Assembly: GCA_024364735.1 (NCBI GenBank)
Contig: JAGFNQ010000280.1
Location: forward strand, 1-64,000
DNA from: Boesenbergia rotunda
Taxonomy: Eukaryota > Streptophyta > Magnoliopsida > Zingiberales > Zingiberaceae
DNA length: 64,000 nucleotides
Reading direction: 5' to 3'
Both the position numbers and the translations under genes were made by a program. The notes under the pieces are model-generated. The model made no database searches. It saw only the letters and a program-made list of their open reading frames with translations, and was not told where the DNA came from. Each line of letters opens with the position of its first letter. The stretch's first letter is position 1. Below, in pieces: positions 11,897 through 23,240 of the stretch.

Positions 11897-14162
11897 TGTT
11901 AGTAATATGAGAGAAGTGTCCTAAGGCAATCGCCTTATGATTGTAAATATTTATTTTAATAAATGAAAATTCACTATTTGAGTATACATGTTTGTGTATT
12001 TGATTGGGATCTTAAACTCATTTATTGAATGCCCGCAATACAATTCACAGCATGGGAGAATTTGTGATGAATTCGCAACTAGTGATTATCTCTACATGTG
12101 CAATTGTGAAGTATTGAAATAATCCCTAGTCGATGAATTGATAAATAAGGACTCTATCAATTCTGTTGAGACTAGCATGGGTTATTCTCTAATCAGCTGA
12201 TTCTCACTGGCTGGTGACATTGGGATGTCCGGAGATAAACATGAATGCTAGTTAAGGGAACTAGTTCATTGGAGTGACTGACTGTAAAACTTCATATGGT
12301 AGTCTACATATAGACATGTCAATGAAGTTCTTACTGCAGCTTAAGTGCGATGTTCCTTTGACTTGCGGTGTTCAAGTCATCTTGGTCATGAAAACTTATA
12401 CTTTGACATCTTAAGCAAGCATCTCCAAGGAGGTGTGGACCAGGATGATTGGGTATAAGCCGAAGTGCCCGAAGATGTTTGAACAGCCTACAAAGGATTC
12501 ACCACTCCTTGCGAGGAGATGTATACCCAAGGCATATCGTCGGATTGTTACTCGAAGCCTCTGGCCAGAGCATGTCATGTTTAGAGTATGAGTCTCTTAA
12601 ATACATGAGAGTAATTAGAAATCCAAAGGATGAGAAAGACACTACTTGGGCTAGGTGTGACATAGTCAGCCTAGTGGGGACTGACACACACAGACCATGT
12701 CCTGAACCAAGTGGGTATAAGATGGTGAAGGGAATGAGGCACGATTCATTTGAGCTGCTAAAGGGTTTCAGAATTATTTCTGAGGTCAACCGTTGATCTT
12801 TCGATTAATTGGGGGTCACGATGTACTACTAGGTGCCACTCATGATCGTTCTATAATTGGTTAATTATAGACGGCCAACATAAATCGAAAGCCTATTTAG
12901 TCACACACACTACGAGTAATCCGAGGGATTTAAAATGAGTTGAAAATTAGATTTTCCGATCAAGAGAAATAAGTCGAATCTAAATTAATCAGAGGCGCAA
13001 CGGAAGCTTAAAATGGCTAAGTCTTTTGAAGGCTTATTGGGCGAATTAAATGAGTTTAATTCGCGAGGGAGTAGGCTTGGTGTGGCCAGCCAAAGAGGGT
13101 GCCCACCCTCTTTGGTTTGGTCGGCCACAACATGGAGGGACACCAATTTATTTGGTTTAAATTATAAAATAAATCAAGTGCGATTTGTTTTCTAAAAATT
13201 ATGGATAAATAAATTAATTTATATAAAGAGATTTATATAAAGAAATTTATATAAAGAAAATTGTAAAAATTTATTCTTTTTATGGAAATTAAAATGAACC
13301 ATGAATTGGTTTAATTTTAATTTATAAAATCAATTATGAATTGATTTTTCTATGATAAGAAAAATTTATACAAATTTTATTCCATAATTAAAAGGAGAGA
13401 TGTATTTGTTTTATTATAAAGTTAGTTAAAATAAAACTAGGCATAACGGAATAATTCATAAGAATATTTATAAGATAAATTTCTTATGAAAATTTATTCC
13501 GTTAATTCCGTTAAGAGGGAGACTTGGCAATGGAGAGGCTACTATATAAAGGAACCAAAGGCAAGCCTTGAATTCCAACAATTAATCAAGAGATTTAGTA
13601 GCTCTCTCCCTCTCTTTTTCTCTCCCTCTCCTTCTTTCCTCATCCTAGGGACGACGCACATCCCTCCTAGGGCCGGCGCATCCTAGGGTTGCCGTGAGTC
13701 ATCTCCACCAAGTAGGTCCCAAAGAAGAAGAAGAAGAAGCGGGTCGCAACTCCTTCCTTCCCGGAACTTTGATTCCGTTACTTGGTGGTTAGTTTCCATC
13801 TTTCTCTCTTGTTTTTCTAGTTGTGCCTTTGGAGAATCTAGTAGTTCTCATCGGCACAAAACTCGTGGCTTTGCGAAGTCATCCCGAAGAGAACTCGGCG
13901 TGGACGCGAATAGAGGCGGAGCTTCCAAGGGACGCTACGGTTGGATCTCGTCCCTTACTTCGAGTTACGCGAGGTACTAAGTAAATTAGTTTACTTTTTT
14001 GCAAAATTTTAATTTATGATCATGTCCACACATCATAAGGTCGCATGCTAGATACGTGGTTAAAATAATTTGAGAAATTATTTATGCTAATTCTTCCGCT
14101 GCACGTAAATATTTTAAAATTTACGAACTCGTATCCTTGTCAACATGCACCCGGTCCCAACA
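11897..14162 (+). repeat. Solo LTR of the element A family
   Basis: TGTTAGTAATATG...CCGGTCCCAACA, 2266 bp, with no internal domain. It is flanked by the perfect 5-bp duplication GTTTC (11892-11896 and 14163-14167). It interrupts element C's integrase between the first and second catalytic aspartates. It lies in the opposite orientation to LTR A, with clear collinear similarity to it. Confidence 0.95.
13543..13550 (+). promoter_or_regulatory. Probable TATA box of the solo LTR
   Basis: TATATAAA followed by GGAACCAAAGGC, matching the position and context of the TATA box in LTR A. Confidence 0.6.
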
Positions 14163-14922
14163 GTTTCTCCACATTAGCCTTGAACTCTTTGAACTTATCA
14201 AAACATTCAAACTTGCGGTGCATCAGGTAAATATATCCGTACCTTGAATAATCGTCAATGAAAGTGATGAAATATTCAAAGTCACCTCTATCCTGGATTG
14301 AAATATGACCACACAAATCAGAATGAATCAGTTCTAGCACATCTTTGGCCCTATACCCCTTAGCCTTGAAAGGTCTCTTGGTCATCTTACCTTCCAAGCA
14401 AGACTCAAAGTTGGGAAGTCTTCCACCACCAATGAACCCAAGGGCCCATCGGCTATCAACTTCTAAATCCTACTAAGGTTAATATAACCAAGCCTAAGGT
14501 TCCAAAGATACGTCTGATTCATCTTAGAAGGCTCCTTTCTCTTACTTATGTTAGATGACAAGCTATTCACTTCTATTTGCATCGTGGAAGTTTTTGGTTC
14601 TAGAGTGTACAGATTGCCAACCATAGTACTCGAACAGATAATCTCTCTATTTCTCTTTGTAACAACTCTGTTATTAAAAGTAATAGAATATCCGTGTTTT
14701 ATTAACTTATAAACTGAAATTAAATTCTTTCCAAATGAGGGTACATATAGGCATTCTCTCAGAACTAACATTTTATTTCTCTCAAAAGACAAATAAAAAT
14801 CTCTCACTGCAACTGCTGCCACATCCGTAGCATTGCCCATATAGACCACGATTTTACCATCATCCAGCCATCGAGTTTCCTAGAACCCATGCAGAGTATT
14901 GCAGACATGATCAGTGGCTCCT
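14163..14922 (-). pseudogene. Element C protease remainder and N-terminal integrase
   Basis: Read leftward from 14922 are the rest of the protease (GATDHVCN follows the split active site, then VYMGNATDVAAVAVRDF and the LRECLYVPSFGKNLISV motif), the GAG-pre-integrase region (YLWNLRLGYINLSRI), and the first integrase aspartate in ELIHSDLCGH. At least two in-frame stops (near 14880 and 14463) separate the open pieces. The end at 14163 is the left border of the other solo LTR duplication. Confidence 0.88.
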
Positions 14923-14989
14923 ATATCTGTTGATGCAATCTGACCCTGATTGTTATTTTGGTGTTGACACCGATTTTAGTTTAGGTTAA

Positions 14990-15440
14990 TGAGATGATTG
15001 GGATTAAGTCCTGGTCGAGGACTGGGCACAGTGTGATTGAAATCCTAGCTTGGGAAGCTAGGTTGATTGAAACCCTGGCGGGCGAGGCCAGGTCCTAGCT
15101 TGGGAAGCTAGGTTGATTGAAAGCCTGGTGAGTGAAGCCAGGTCCTAGCTTGAGAAGCTAGGTTGATGAAAGCCTGGCGGGCGAGGCTAGGTCCTAGCTT
15201 GAGAAGCTAGGTTGGATGAAAGTCTGGCGGGTGAGGCCAGGTCCTAGCTTGGAAAGCTAGGTTGATGAAAGCCTGGTGAGTGAAGTCAGGTCCTAGCTTG
15301 GGAAGCTAGGTCGATGAAAGCCTGGTGAGTGAAGACAGGTCCTAGCTTGGGAAGCTAGGTTGATGAAATCCTGGTGAGTGAAGCCAGGTCCTAGCTTGGA
15401 GGGCTAGGTTGAAGTCCCGGTAAGTGAAACTGGGCACGGA
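14990..15440. repeat. Tandem units with CCTAGC/GCTAGG and CCTGG/CCAGG stems
   Basis: About eight units of 50-60 bp each contain two inverted repeats, CCTAGC...GCTAGG and CCTGG...CCAGG. The second stem appears as GGCGGGCGAGGCC and GGTGAGTGAAGCC forms. A CCCGGT/ACTGGG form ends the array near 15416. Confidence 0.85.
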
Positions 15441-15514
15441 GTCTTGGTCCGGGGGACTAAGCACGAGTCAGAGAAGGGCTGGAAGCTTGTTCTCGTGACT
15501 TAGAGTGGATTTAG

Positions 15515-16110
15515 CCTTGCCTGGATCTGTCTGGTGACCGATCAGGGAAGTTGGCACGGAGTTCCCTCGTGGATCGGTCTGGTGACCGATCCAGTGATGT
15601 CTGATCGGTGTGGTGACCGATCAGGGAGCATACAGTGACTTTGGAAGCCTTTCTGTTCGGCTCTTGATCGGTCACCAGACCGATCAGGGAGCATACAGTG
15701 ACTTTGGAAGCCTTTCTGTTCGGCTCCTGATCGGTCTGGTGATTGATCAGGGAGACAATTCAGATCGTTCTGGTGAACGATCAATTGTCGCGTGCTTCTC
15801 ATAATAACCGATCAGGCTGGAGGCTGATCGGTCAGAGAGTGGCCTGATCGGTCACCAGTCCGATCAGGCCACACCCTAATCGGTCCGGGGATCGTCAGGA
15901 GGTTTGGGCTGCGAAGCTGGAAAATCACCCTGCAATGGGGTGGATCGGTCTAGTGACCGATCCACGACTTGGGAACGATCTGGTGATCGATCACGGAGAA
16001 GTCGCGATTTCGGGTTTCTTATTGGGGACCGATCAGGCTGGAGCCTGATCGGTCTGGTGACCGATCAGGGGTCACTCTGATCGGTCTGGTGACCGATCAG
16101 TAGCTGATAG
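15515..16110. repeat. Array of GATCGGT/ACCGATC inverted repeats in the solo LTR
   Basis: About twelve palindromic units with a CTGGTG or CACCAG core. Arm states include GGATCGGT/ACCGATCC, TGATCGGT/ACCGATCA, GATCGTT/AACGATC (15762-15781) and GATCGGT/ATTGATC (near 15727). Confidence 0.87.
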
Positions 16111-17129
16111 CTTTAATTCAAAAGCGCTGTCAGAGTTCTGATCGAATTCTGATTTCCACTGATACACTACTGATTTCGCTTTGATCTTCTCTGCTATTGC
16201 TGATGCAAGTTTGATTTCATTTGCTAAACCTCTGATCAAGTGTGCAGGTGACAGGGATGACTTCAAACATTGAAGGAGGGTCAACTGGGTTCTTTCCATG
16301 TATCAGGTTTGGTTGTTTCTCCTTCTCAGGTTGCAACGGACGCTGGGGCTGCTGGCAATAGACCTGGGGCTCGACTGAGAGAGCTCAGGGAGTCCAGGAG
16401 AGGTCAGGGTAGCTGGGCAGTGGCAGATGAGCAGCTGGTGAGCTGCAATGGAGCGTCTAGTGGCTGGCGATGTGAGCTGCAGAGGCCAGATGCTTAAAAG
16501 TCTTGAGAAGTGGAGAAGGAAAGAGAACTCTTCTTTGGCTACAACACTTGTGCTCTTGCGACAACTTTAATCATCTCTTTGAGCAAGCAACTGTGAATCT
16601 TGAGCAGCATTCTGATACGTGAGCACTTGGAAGAAACAAGGAGCTTGGCGAGTCCATCAGCAAGAAGACACGAAGAGCAGGGAGTTCATACGTGAGATCT
16701 GTGCTGAGTGGAGGTCGGTGAGGAGTTCGCTTGTGTTCTTACTGTCCTAAGTGCTCTGTAAGCTTCCTTTGTGTTTCATTGTACTTAATATCTTCATCTT
16801 GATTGAAACGCTGTGGAGAGGTCACTCCACTGAGAAGGAGGTTCCATTCTATCCGGATTTTTCGTGGCTTGATCTGCCGACGATCAAGGGATCGCCCACC
16901 TCACGGGCACGCCAACGAGTAGGGGCAAGTTATTCCTAAACCTTGTAAATCCTCTTTGTTAGCATTTTGTACTTGTGCTTAGTTTAAGGTTTAGTTTTTG
17001 CATCTCTCTGTTTTGTATTGCTTCTGCTGTGCTACCAACCCTAACTGCAGAGAACCCTTTAAAAGCAAAAAGAACTTGTGTCTGGCTACATTCACCCCCC
17101 CCCCCTCTCTAGCCATCCAAGCACCAACA

Positions 17130-17992
17130 GTATCTACGCACCAGGTACTGGTAGATAGCACCGTTAAATATGTTTCAACGACTAAGCACGAGGAAATACT
17201 TTTGTCTTGACGACGGGGACAGTCCGCCTTCCAGTGTCCAGTTTGCTTACACGTGAAGCACTTGCCTTTCGGCTTCTTCACGCCAGTCCGAGGTCCCTGC
17301 GATGTTGATGCCTTCTTGAACCCTCCTTGTTTCTTCTTCGTCCTGCCTTTCGGCACAAAAGCAAAAACCCTTTGAGTTACTAAGGCTTGTGAACTCTGAC
17401 AAAATAACCCCTCTACTGCACGGAGTTCTCCTAGCAGTTCCCTCATCATATACTCATGCTTGTTCATGTTATAGTTGAGCCGGAACTGCTCAAAACTCCT
17501 AGGTAGAGACTGGAGTATAATATCAACCTGGGTTTCCCCGTCGATTTGTACTCCCAATACCTCAATCTCATTGAGGTGAGCCATCATTTTCAAGACATGA
17601 TCCCTAACAGGAGTCCCTTTGACCATAGTAGTCGTCATCAGGTTCTTCATCACAACATGCCTAGTAGCCCGACCCTGGTGCCTGAAGAGTTCCTTGAGGT
17701 TTAGCATCATTGCATAAGCAGTGGGCATGGCCTGATGCTGATGTTGCAAAACATTCGACATAGATGCCAGAATGTAGCACCGCGCCATCTCATCTGCCTT
17801 GACCCACTTCTTAAAGTGCTCCCTCTGCTCTTCACTAGAGTTCTCACTAGGCCTTTCGGGACAGTCCTCAAAGAGTACATATTTGTACTCTTCAGCAGTA
17901 AGGACAATGTCAAGGTTTCTCTTCCAGTCAATATAGTCTGGTCCAGTAAGTTTATTCTCCTTAAGTATTGTTGCTAGTAAGTTAAAGGTCAT
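17130..17992 (-). pseudogene. Element C Gag and start of protease, open but truncated by an LTR
   Basis: The start MTFNLLATILKENKLTG (17992) is preferred to the longer in-frame start at 18043 because copia gags begin near this motif. The frame is open to the LTR junction. It contains the UBN2-type gag domain (ELFRHQGRATRHVVM, LPRSFEQFRLNYNMNKHEY), a basic linker, and an intact CCHC knuckle CFTCKQTGHWKADC. It then reaches the protease start STWCVD, where the solo LTR intervenes. The residues after this in the open frame come from the LTR. The gag portion alone (about 285 codons) has no stop and could be expressed if transcribed. Confidence 0.88.
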
Positions 17993-18169
17993 TTTGAAAA
18001 TCCTGAGAATCACAACATACACTACTTTAGAAATCAAAAACAAATTGATTCCTCAAAACAATAAATTTTCGAAATCAACCAACACCCCTATACACCGAGA
18101 AATTTGCATACCATGATGGTGTGGGCGTATAAGAATTTTTACATTCGTAAGAGAAGATTTTACCCATTA

Positions 18170-20853
18170 ATCTTGTTAAAATACGGAAAACATAGAGGGC
18201 TGAAACGCTAAAAACCCCATACCTTAGGGGCAGGATTTGAATTTTGGAAAGTTGAAGGGCTTTTCTAAAAAAAAAACCCCTCACATTAAAGCTATATTTT
18301 TGCTCGCCGCAACCCAAGTCAAGCCGAATCAGTTATTTTTCTCCTTCGCAAGACCTAGCGGCGGCCAACACCCCTTTCTTCTTCTTTCTCTTCTCCAGCC
18401 GACTCCTTTGATTTCCGATCTCTCCCTCTCCTTCCCTCTATCGGTGCCACCAAACCTCGCCGATCGCTGGCCATGGGTGTCGTTGGTGAGAGCCATAGCT
18501 TGTCTTCCTAGATCTCTTGATCGTGAGTCTTACTTTCCCCAATCGAGCTCTGTGCTGCCGAAAACTCTGGATACGACAGGGACTCGTGTGCGGCTTCGTT
18601 GGTCGCTTGCACACCCAACGCCAATGGGGTTGAGATCGATTCCTGAGCGAGGAGGCTGGGGCTAAACACCAAGGTACAGATCCAGGGCATATCGATTTTC
18701 TTCTTCCCTATGACGAACTGGCTCGTTTTCGCTTGGTGTGAATCTAGGGCTTGTGAGGGCGGTCTTGGGAAGAAGATCTGCGTCTACTCCTTGGCTGATC
18801 CGTTGCATCCAAGCAAAGGATTTTCGGCGATCACAAATCCAGCATGATAACGGGTAAGATTTCATATGATTGTGCTGACCTTAAGATGGATTTGTGATAT
18901 GGTTTTGTATACGGATTTGGATGCCTATTCTTGATGATGCATTATTATCTTGGACCGGTGTAGGGATGAGAGGATTAGATTTCGAATTGGGATTCATTCT
19001 TCTGGTTCTTGGAGTTTATCCTGTGATATGCTTCGGATTGCAGAGGCTTAACAGGATTACAGATCAGAGTTGATTTCGTGTATTTCAGTTGGATTTGATT
19101 AAGGTTTGTGGTTTGTTTCTGTTGGTTTCGATCCGAGATTAGGGTTTTTGGTCTCTGTTCTCTGTTATTGGATCTTGGAATCCTTTGTTTTGATTAGAGC
19201 GGCCATTCGTTCTTTCTTGTCTTTGAGCTAGTTTCACTTTGTCGTGAGTGTATGGGTTGATCATGAGTTGAGGGATTAATTGAAGGGTTTAATTGGGATT
19301 AGTTAATCGTAATTAACCCTAATTAATCAAATGAGTGTTTGATTAGGATTAATTGATTAGAGTTAATCCTAATTAAATTAGAAGTTATATTCGGCTAAAT
19401 GTTTTGTATTTTGTTGCAGGATATTGAGTGTCGCGGCTATCTGCGTCGCGGATATTATTTTGGACGGGGGTTCGCGTCGCTTGGAGTACGTTATATCGAG
19501 GCGGGTACCTCTTTTATGCATAGTTAGACATAGTTAGCAGTAGGGATATCTGATATTTTTATCTTTGTGCTCTTACTTCAGTAGTTGTATCCGTTAGTTT
19601 ACTGCTTACTATATCTGTATGGATTGATGATGCACAGTTTACCTTATACCTTACGCTAGGATTTAGGTATTGGTGCATACCGGTTATATGGACTACTGCA
19701 TATCATGTAGATGACAACAGGGATAGATAGTGGATGATGCATGGGATAGTGACACGCATCATTATTGCACGTAGCATAGGGGACAACCTTTGACTCCCTG
19801 GAGGTTGAGATGGTCGTCGTACTTGCTACTCGTGTAGGGGCATATGTAGGCGACCCTTGACTCCCCTAGTGGTTGAGATGGGCCGTCAGACCTGCCACAT
19901 GACCTGTCGTGCAGCCCCGTTGGCGGACCCGGGCACTACAGCAGGTCCCCTACCTATCCGATGATAGCAGGGACGTTTAGAGCGTTACTTCACCCGATGG
20001 TGGGGTACGTTTATGGTCTCCGACCCTACCCATTCGGTCTCGCGTGTACCGCCTCATAGACCGTCTGTTCGTGCAGGGAAGACCAGGTCAGAGCCCTACC
20101 CACTCGATTCACGTGCTTCCGTGACTTACACCGACTGGCGTCAGGGGTGACCCATGTTGCATCATGAGCATGCTCTACATCTCTGCACTTGTTTGTGTTT
20201 GCTGCACATGATTGTTGCACTTGGTTGACATGCATACTACCGGGTTTGGATCGACACAGGTAGGTATGTAGTTCCTTTACTGCTTATAGTTCAGTTCTGC
20301 ATTTCTTTTTACTGCAGTTATCTTCAGTATTGTGGTAGATAGATAGGCGGTGACTTACTGCTATTATTTTCTTCCTGTGCATATCAGTCTGTATTCGCTG
20401 AGTTCTTAGGACTCACCCCGTTAGCTCCCTGTTTTTATTTCAGGATGATTGTCTGGAGTGCCCGGCAGCCTGTCCCAGTTCGCGTATTTCTTCGAGATGA
20501 TTCCGGGATGTCTCTTTTACTTTGTTGGTGGTACATGTTGGTACCCGTTTTCTGTTTCTTTTACTTTACATTTCCACTGCTATATTCGTGTTTGATTTTG
20601 CCATTTTATACGGCGGTATAGTTGTACTTTTGTGAGTCATGGAGGCCTTGTGCTTTGCGTTTGTCGTAAGTCGTACCGGTATGCAACTTTGTCGTCGTTT
20701 TCGCTTTTGTTGATTTGAGACGGTTGTTCCAGCCCTATAGGTTGTGGTACAATCATCTGAGGTGGTCGTAGAGGTTAGGTTTCTGAATTGTCCGTCGGTC
20801 GAGGGAGTGGCAGTCCGGTCGGTATCGGACGGGCAGCTCCTCGGGGCGTGACA
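18170..20853 (+). repeat. 5' LTR of element D
   Basis: It ends in GGGGCGTGACA at 20853, seven bases before the primer site. The first 215 bp (about 18170-18384, AGAGGGCTGAAACGC... onward) look like LTR but have no counterpart in the 3' copy. The outer terminus is therefore approximate. Confidence 0.82.
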
Positions 20854-20860
20854 ATTTATT

Positions 20861-20872
20861 TGGTATCAGAGC
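20861..20872 (+). other. Primer binding site of element D
   Basis: TGGTATCAGAGC, initiator tRNA-Met type, seven bases after the LTR end. Confidence 0.9.
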
Positions 20873-23240
20873 GAGGTTGCGAGATACCTTGTGGTCTTGT
20901 GGGAGTCTTCGGATTTTTAGTCGGGGTCGTTTTTCTCGATAGACGTGATTGGGACATGGCAGCGATGGGACATCTCCAGGCGACACAAGGTATATGTGAC
21001 GACTCATTTACCTCTTATGGTATTCACTGTCTAGTGTAGGGTTGAACATTTTATTATTTTGGTGGGATTGTATATTGACTTATATTCTTGACCGATAGGT
21101 ACTCGTAGATATGTTTTGGCTGGAAGACATGTAGTCGATACGTTTTATTTGCGACCATGTTGGGAGTCGATTATAGGTGACTGGTTGACATGTTGCCGAC
21201 TCGTCTAGGATGCAGAGAATGTTGAATCTCGAGTAGCACCGATATATGGTCGGAAGACGAGGGTCGAACCTGTCAATAACCTATCGGAGATTAAGGAAAG
21301 CAAGTTATGGAATTCCTGTCCCATACCAGTTGTATACTAGTATCAGTTGTTATCGACTGTGTGAGACATAAAGACTGCATATCGATACAGTGATGATTTC
21401 TCCTATATCGGGGAGTTTTAGACTTCTGGTTTGCTCGTGCTGAGTTAGGTGACCTAGAGGGTACGAGTGAGTACATGACCAGCATTGATGCAGGAAGTGT
21501 AGTACTAGCTATATACTATAATTGATAGTAAAAGATCGATATAGCTGGAATATGAATATGACTTTCATAGATATATATATCTTTGTGGTATTTTGGTATA
21601 TATCATAGTAGATATATATCTCTTGAGTATCGCTTATACTTTTGTATACTCTACCTGGGATAGGATGGATGGATATTTCCCGAGAGGGATTGGATATCGA
21701 TTTCCATAATGTTAGGGTGGGTATCCATTGACTTGGAGGTAGATCGATTGACACCTAGTCAAGTTTTTCCAAAACACCATTATGGTCAAGGTTGACTAAG
21801 GAGATGATCGGATGACACGTTGTGAATTCGATCGTATAGTGGAGAATATTGATTCTTCAATGGTACCGACTAATGAATTGGGAAGTTAGGTTTAAATCGG
21901 ACGACAACCTATTGGAGGTTGCATATCGTTGTTAGCTCGACCGACATAGGATCGACCCACTGTAGCTCATGGAGCTTTGGGCGGTTAGGATTATATTTTT
22001 CCGTATAGATATCCTAGATGGCATGTTTGGAGGACGTGACCGGCTGGATGCAGCAGAGATGATATTCACTGTTTATCATTTCAGTGGATAGAGGATAGAT
22101 GTATTCTGTTCTGTGGGACTTTTGACCTCGGATTCATTATACTTGGTTAGATAACCTAAATAGTACAGTCAAATGTGACTTGTACCGATCCGGAGGAGTC
22201 TAGAGCTAGTTGCTTGACACTTGCAGGATTATTGCTCGTACTTGGTTTGGATAACCAAGAAGATACCTTTGGACTTCTGGTTTGTGCAGTGATGCTAATC
22301 ACTTACGAGATTGAATTACCTTTATGTGAAGACACTAAGGACGGTACTCAGGAAACAAATAATTACTTTTCGATTACGTTGGGATACCCCTAAGAGAGTG
22401 TGTATCTCTATCGCCTTTTTGGAGCGGAGTTGGAGTATATCAGGTTACGAGACGACGGTTAATCGGCTGAGCTGACGCTATTCTAGCCTTTGAGGTATCA
22501 TGACTCATAGACAGGTCGTACGTGTTAAATATTCTCGATGATACATTGAGAATTAGGAATGGATATGGTGCGGTGAATTTGGTGTTAGCTGCGTAACACC
22601 TAAGAAATTCGACCGTAATCGGTGGAGGTTATCGAGGACGGACCTCGAGGGGTTGACCGGTGGTTGCCAAGCAAGGGTGGTTACGATCTGACCCCTAAAC
22701 CAGTCCATGTGGTGGTTCATTGGCATCGAAGACGACGAGATTATAGTTATCTCCTCGTCTCAGAGCTAGAGGTTCGAGCACGCGGACGTTAGGGTTTCTA
22801 TTGTTACTGGGCCGTACTGATGACAGTAGTAGCCTAGCTCTCAGACGTTTCCATAGTTCAAGAATTTTCGGACGCATGTCCAAAGGAGTGTTCTAGTGTT
22901 TTTATGGTTTGAAAATTTTCTGACCTATTTACGGGGGAGCTTCCTTGATTGTTTCATTTATGAGGCAAGTGAGGCTCACCGTTCTTGGTTTCTGTGTTTT
23001 GCAGGTAATACCGAAGATATAGAGACCGGAGGCGTTTCCGTTGGTGGACCGATATTAGGGAGGATATCGCGGATGTTGTGGTTAGGTATTTGGTATGTCA
23101 ATAGATGAAGGTTGAATCTTAGAGACTCGCTGGGTTATACTAGACGATTCCAATTTATAGTTGGAAATAAGAACCGGTATTAAGGATCTTGTCATGGACT
23201 TACTTAGGACTCAGGGAGGGTTTGGAGTGAATTGGGTGAT
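20873..23240 (+). other. Element D leader and unrecognised internal sequence
   Basis: A leader-like start (GCGAGGTTGCGAGATACC) is followed by about 2.2 kb where gag, protease and RT palm would be expected. No CCHC, D-T-G or YXDD motif was found in any frame. It contains a TA-rich patch near 21500-21640. Either this is a very decayed gag-pol or unrelated sequence captured by the element. Confidence 0.55.

Larger units (their letters stand above)
14928..17129 (+). repeat. Solo LTR of the element B (SIRE-like) family
   Basis: TGTTGATGCAATCTG...CATCCAAGCACCAACA, 2202 bp, no internal domain. Flanks are ATATC (14923-14927) and GTATC (17130-17134), a 5-bp duplication with one mismatch. It splits the protease D-T-G region of element C. 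It holds two inverted-repeat arrays and the poly-C/poly-G motif at 17092-17110. Confidence 0.92.
11285..18165 (-). mobile_element. Element C: Ty1/copia element split by two solo LTRs and element B
   Basis: Its pieces, right to left, are a leader (about 17993-18165), gag and start of protease (17992-17130), protease to integrase (14922-14163), and integrase core (11896-11285). They join in order when the LTR insertions are removed. RT and RNase H are not in the window. The right limit is approximate because the junction with element D has no clean terminus. Confidence 0.88.
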
